Positions 61,265-64,000 of a stretch of 64,000 bases of DNA are shown here, one piece after another. The translations under genes and the position numbers were made by a program. The notes under the pieces were generated by a model. It searched no databases, had not been told where the DNA came from, and saw only the letters and a program-made list of their open reading frames with translations. Numbering within the stretch: the first letter of the stretch is position 1; each line of letters opens with the position of its first letter. Origin of the DNA: Dechloromonas sp. (GTDB lineage: Bacteria; Pseudomonadota; Gammaproteobacteria; Burkholderiales; Rhodocyclaceae); the NCBI GenBank assembly GCA_011391255.1, contig JAABQV010000001.1:1-64000 (forward strand). The letters are read 5' to 3'.

Positions 61265-61303
61265 TTATGAGTCCTCTGCTCTAACCAACTGAGCTACGGG
61301 CCC
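61265..61303 (-). pseudogene. 5' half of host tRNA-Ile2(CAU), interrupted at the anticodon loop
   Basis: On the minus strand this reads GGGCCCG, TA, D arm GCTC-AGTTGGTTA-GAGC, then GAGGA and CTCATAA, after which the sequence becomes element DNA. The 3' half is not restored here; it lies at 46342-46386. The gene starts six bases after the rpoD stop codon with no promoter between, so it was co-transcribed with rpoD. The core TTATGAG at 61265-61271 is the right att. Confidence 0.9.
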
Positions 61304-61309
61304 GAAAGC

Positions 61310-63274
<1,965 letters not shown>

Positions 63275-63330
63275 GAATGCAATTCCTTGAATTTCGGAAA
63301 ACCGAAGATTTTACCATAACTTAGCTCATT

Positions 63331-64000
63331 TTATTCTTGTGACTGGCCGTGCTTGCCAAGCTTGCCCAGGAAAACGAGATACGCCGCCTTTTCGTCGGCA
63401 CTCAGGCCGGTGACGCCAAATTGCTGTGCCTTGGCCTGTAGCTTGGCGAAGTCCCGCTTCTCGCCGCCTTCCTGCAGGCGCGCCAGCGTGTCCTTGAATT
63501 CGCGCTCCGCTTCTGCTTCGTCAAACGCATCGCCGAGAAGTTCCGAAGCAGCTTGTTCAATTTGTGATTCTTCGGGTAGTCCGCGCAGTTGCTCGCGCAG
63601 GCCGGCGTAACTTGAGGCTTCCTGGTTGGCGGTGACCAGGCCGTGCAGGCGGATCAGGGCGGCGCGTTCGGGGTTGTCGGGCAGCAGATCAACCGGCAAT
63701 CGGGTCGCCAGTTGCGGCTTGTTGAGAATAATGCGCAACAGGTTGCGGGTCAGTGACGGTGCTGTGCGCTTTGCCTTGGCCGGTGCGGCAGGTGTATAGG
63801 ATTTGAGTTCGCAAAGGCGTTCAACTTCGCTCTGGGCAAAGCCGCTGGCTTCGGCGAGGCGTTTGACCAGTTGCAGGCGCAGCAGTGGCGTTGGCAATTT
63901 GAGCAGCAAGGGTTTGGCTTCGTAGATCAGTTGTGCCTTGCCTTCGGAGCTGGTCAGGTCACAGCGCTGGCCTAGCTCGCGCAGCAGGAAGTCGGAGAGC
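63331..64000 (-). CDS. dnaG: DNA primase, C-terminal part (cut by window edge)
   Basis: The C-terminal ~222 residues of a minus-strand protein that continues past 64000. The visible part begins LSDFLLRELGQRCDLTSSEG, then KAQLIYEAKPLLLKLPTPLLRLQ, and ends in the helical DnaB-binding domain (EAEREFKDTLARLQEGGEKR). This matches the end of DnaG, as does its place 56 bases upstream of rpoD. The catalytic TOPRIM and zinc domains lie outside the window. Confidence 0.93.
   Translation of the reverse strand, partial: LSDFLLRELGQRCDLTSSEGKAQLIYEAKPLLLKLPTPLLRLQLVKRLAEASGFAQSEVERLCELKSYTPAAPAKAKRTAPSLTRNLLRIILNKPQLATRLPVDLLPDNPERAALIRLHGLVTANQEASSYAGLREQLRGLPEESQIEQAASELLGDAFDEAEAEREFKDTLARLQEGGEKRDFAKLQAKAQQFGVTGLSADEKAAYLVFLGKLGKHGQSQE

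Overview
The window looks like chromosome from a betaproteobacterium of the Rhodocyclaceae/Dechloromonas–Azonexus kind (inferred from gene content and order, not from a database search). Core blocks are glyQ-glyS-gmhB-plsC, lnt-corC-ybeY-phoH-miaB, and dnaG-rpoD followed directly by a tRNA-Ile2(CAU) gene. Three accessory regions interrupt this core.

1-7.6 kb: a minus-strand operon reading hsdR, a fused hsdM-hsdS, a HEPN-type protein with an R-X4-H motif, a reverse transcriptase of the abortive-infection/defence-associated (UG/DRT-like) kind, and a DUF3800 protein cut by the window edge. Genes overlap or lie at most about 33 bases apart. This is the best candidate for an undescribed composite defence system: type I restriction-modification with an RT and a putative RNase. 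7.6-25.7 kb: ordinary core genes for lipid A and glycolipid, glyoxalase, peptidase, heptose, glycyl-tRNA synthetase, lytic transglycosylase, lipoprotein acylation and tRNA thiomethylation functions, with decayed toxin-antitoxin and acetyltransferase remnants, an intact HigBA-type pair, and a tRNA-Met(CAU). The 12-mer GTYGACCGCAAC recurs seven times in this stretch.

25.7-46.3 kb: an accessory island. A second minus-strand defence operon reads hsdM, hsdS, hsdR, a YgjP-like peptidase and a TOTE-type primase-helicase. Beside it lies a three-gene operon (winged-helix regulator, DUF3800, small putative nuclease) and a likely small RNA on the opposite strand. A plus-strand plasmid- or island-like module follows: AlpA-like regulator, DNA-replication ATPase, several small proteins, DUF2924, a large serine recombinase and its partner, with inverted, direct and tandem DNA repeats between the genes.

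46.34-61.30 kb: a ~14.9 kb tyrosine-integrase element inserted in the anticodon loop of the host tRNA-Ile2(CAU) gene. The host 5' half (61265-61303) and 3' half (46342-46386) now sit at opposite ends of the element and share the core TTATGAG. The element carries its own complete tRNA with a CAU anticodon (61154-61232), directly downstream of the host 5' half, apparently replacing the one it broke. Cargo is a SulP anion transporter and a tandem universal stress protein. Transfer genes are a ribbon-helix-helix accessory protein and a 1839-residue MobF-type relaxase-helicase with a large coiled-coil insertion and an ankyrin-like C-terminus. A membrane-anchored Mrr-type nuclease and a possible excisionase lie near the right end. 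rpoD and the 3' part of dnaG close the window.
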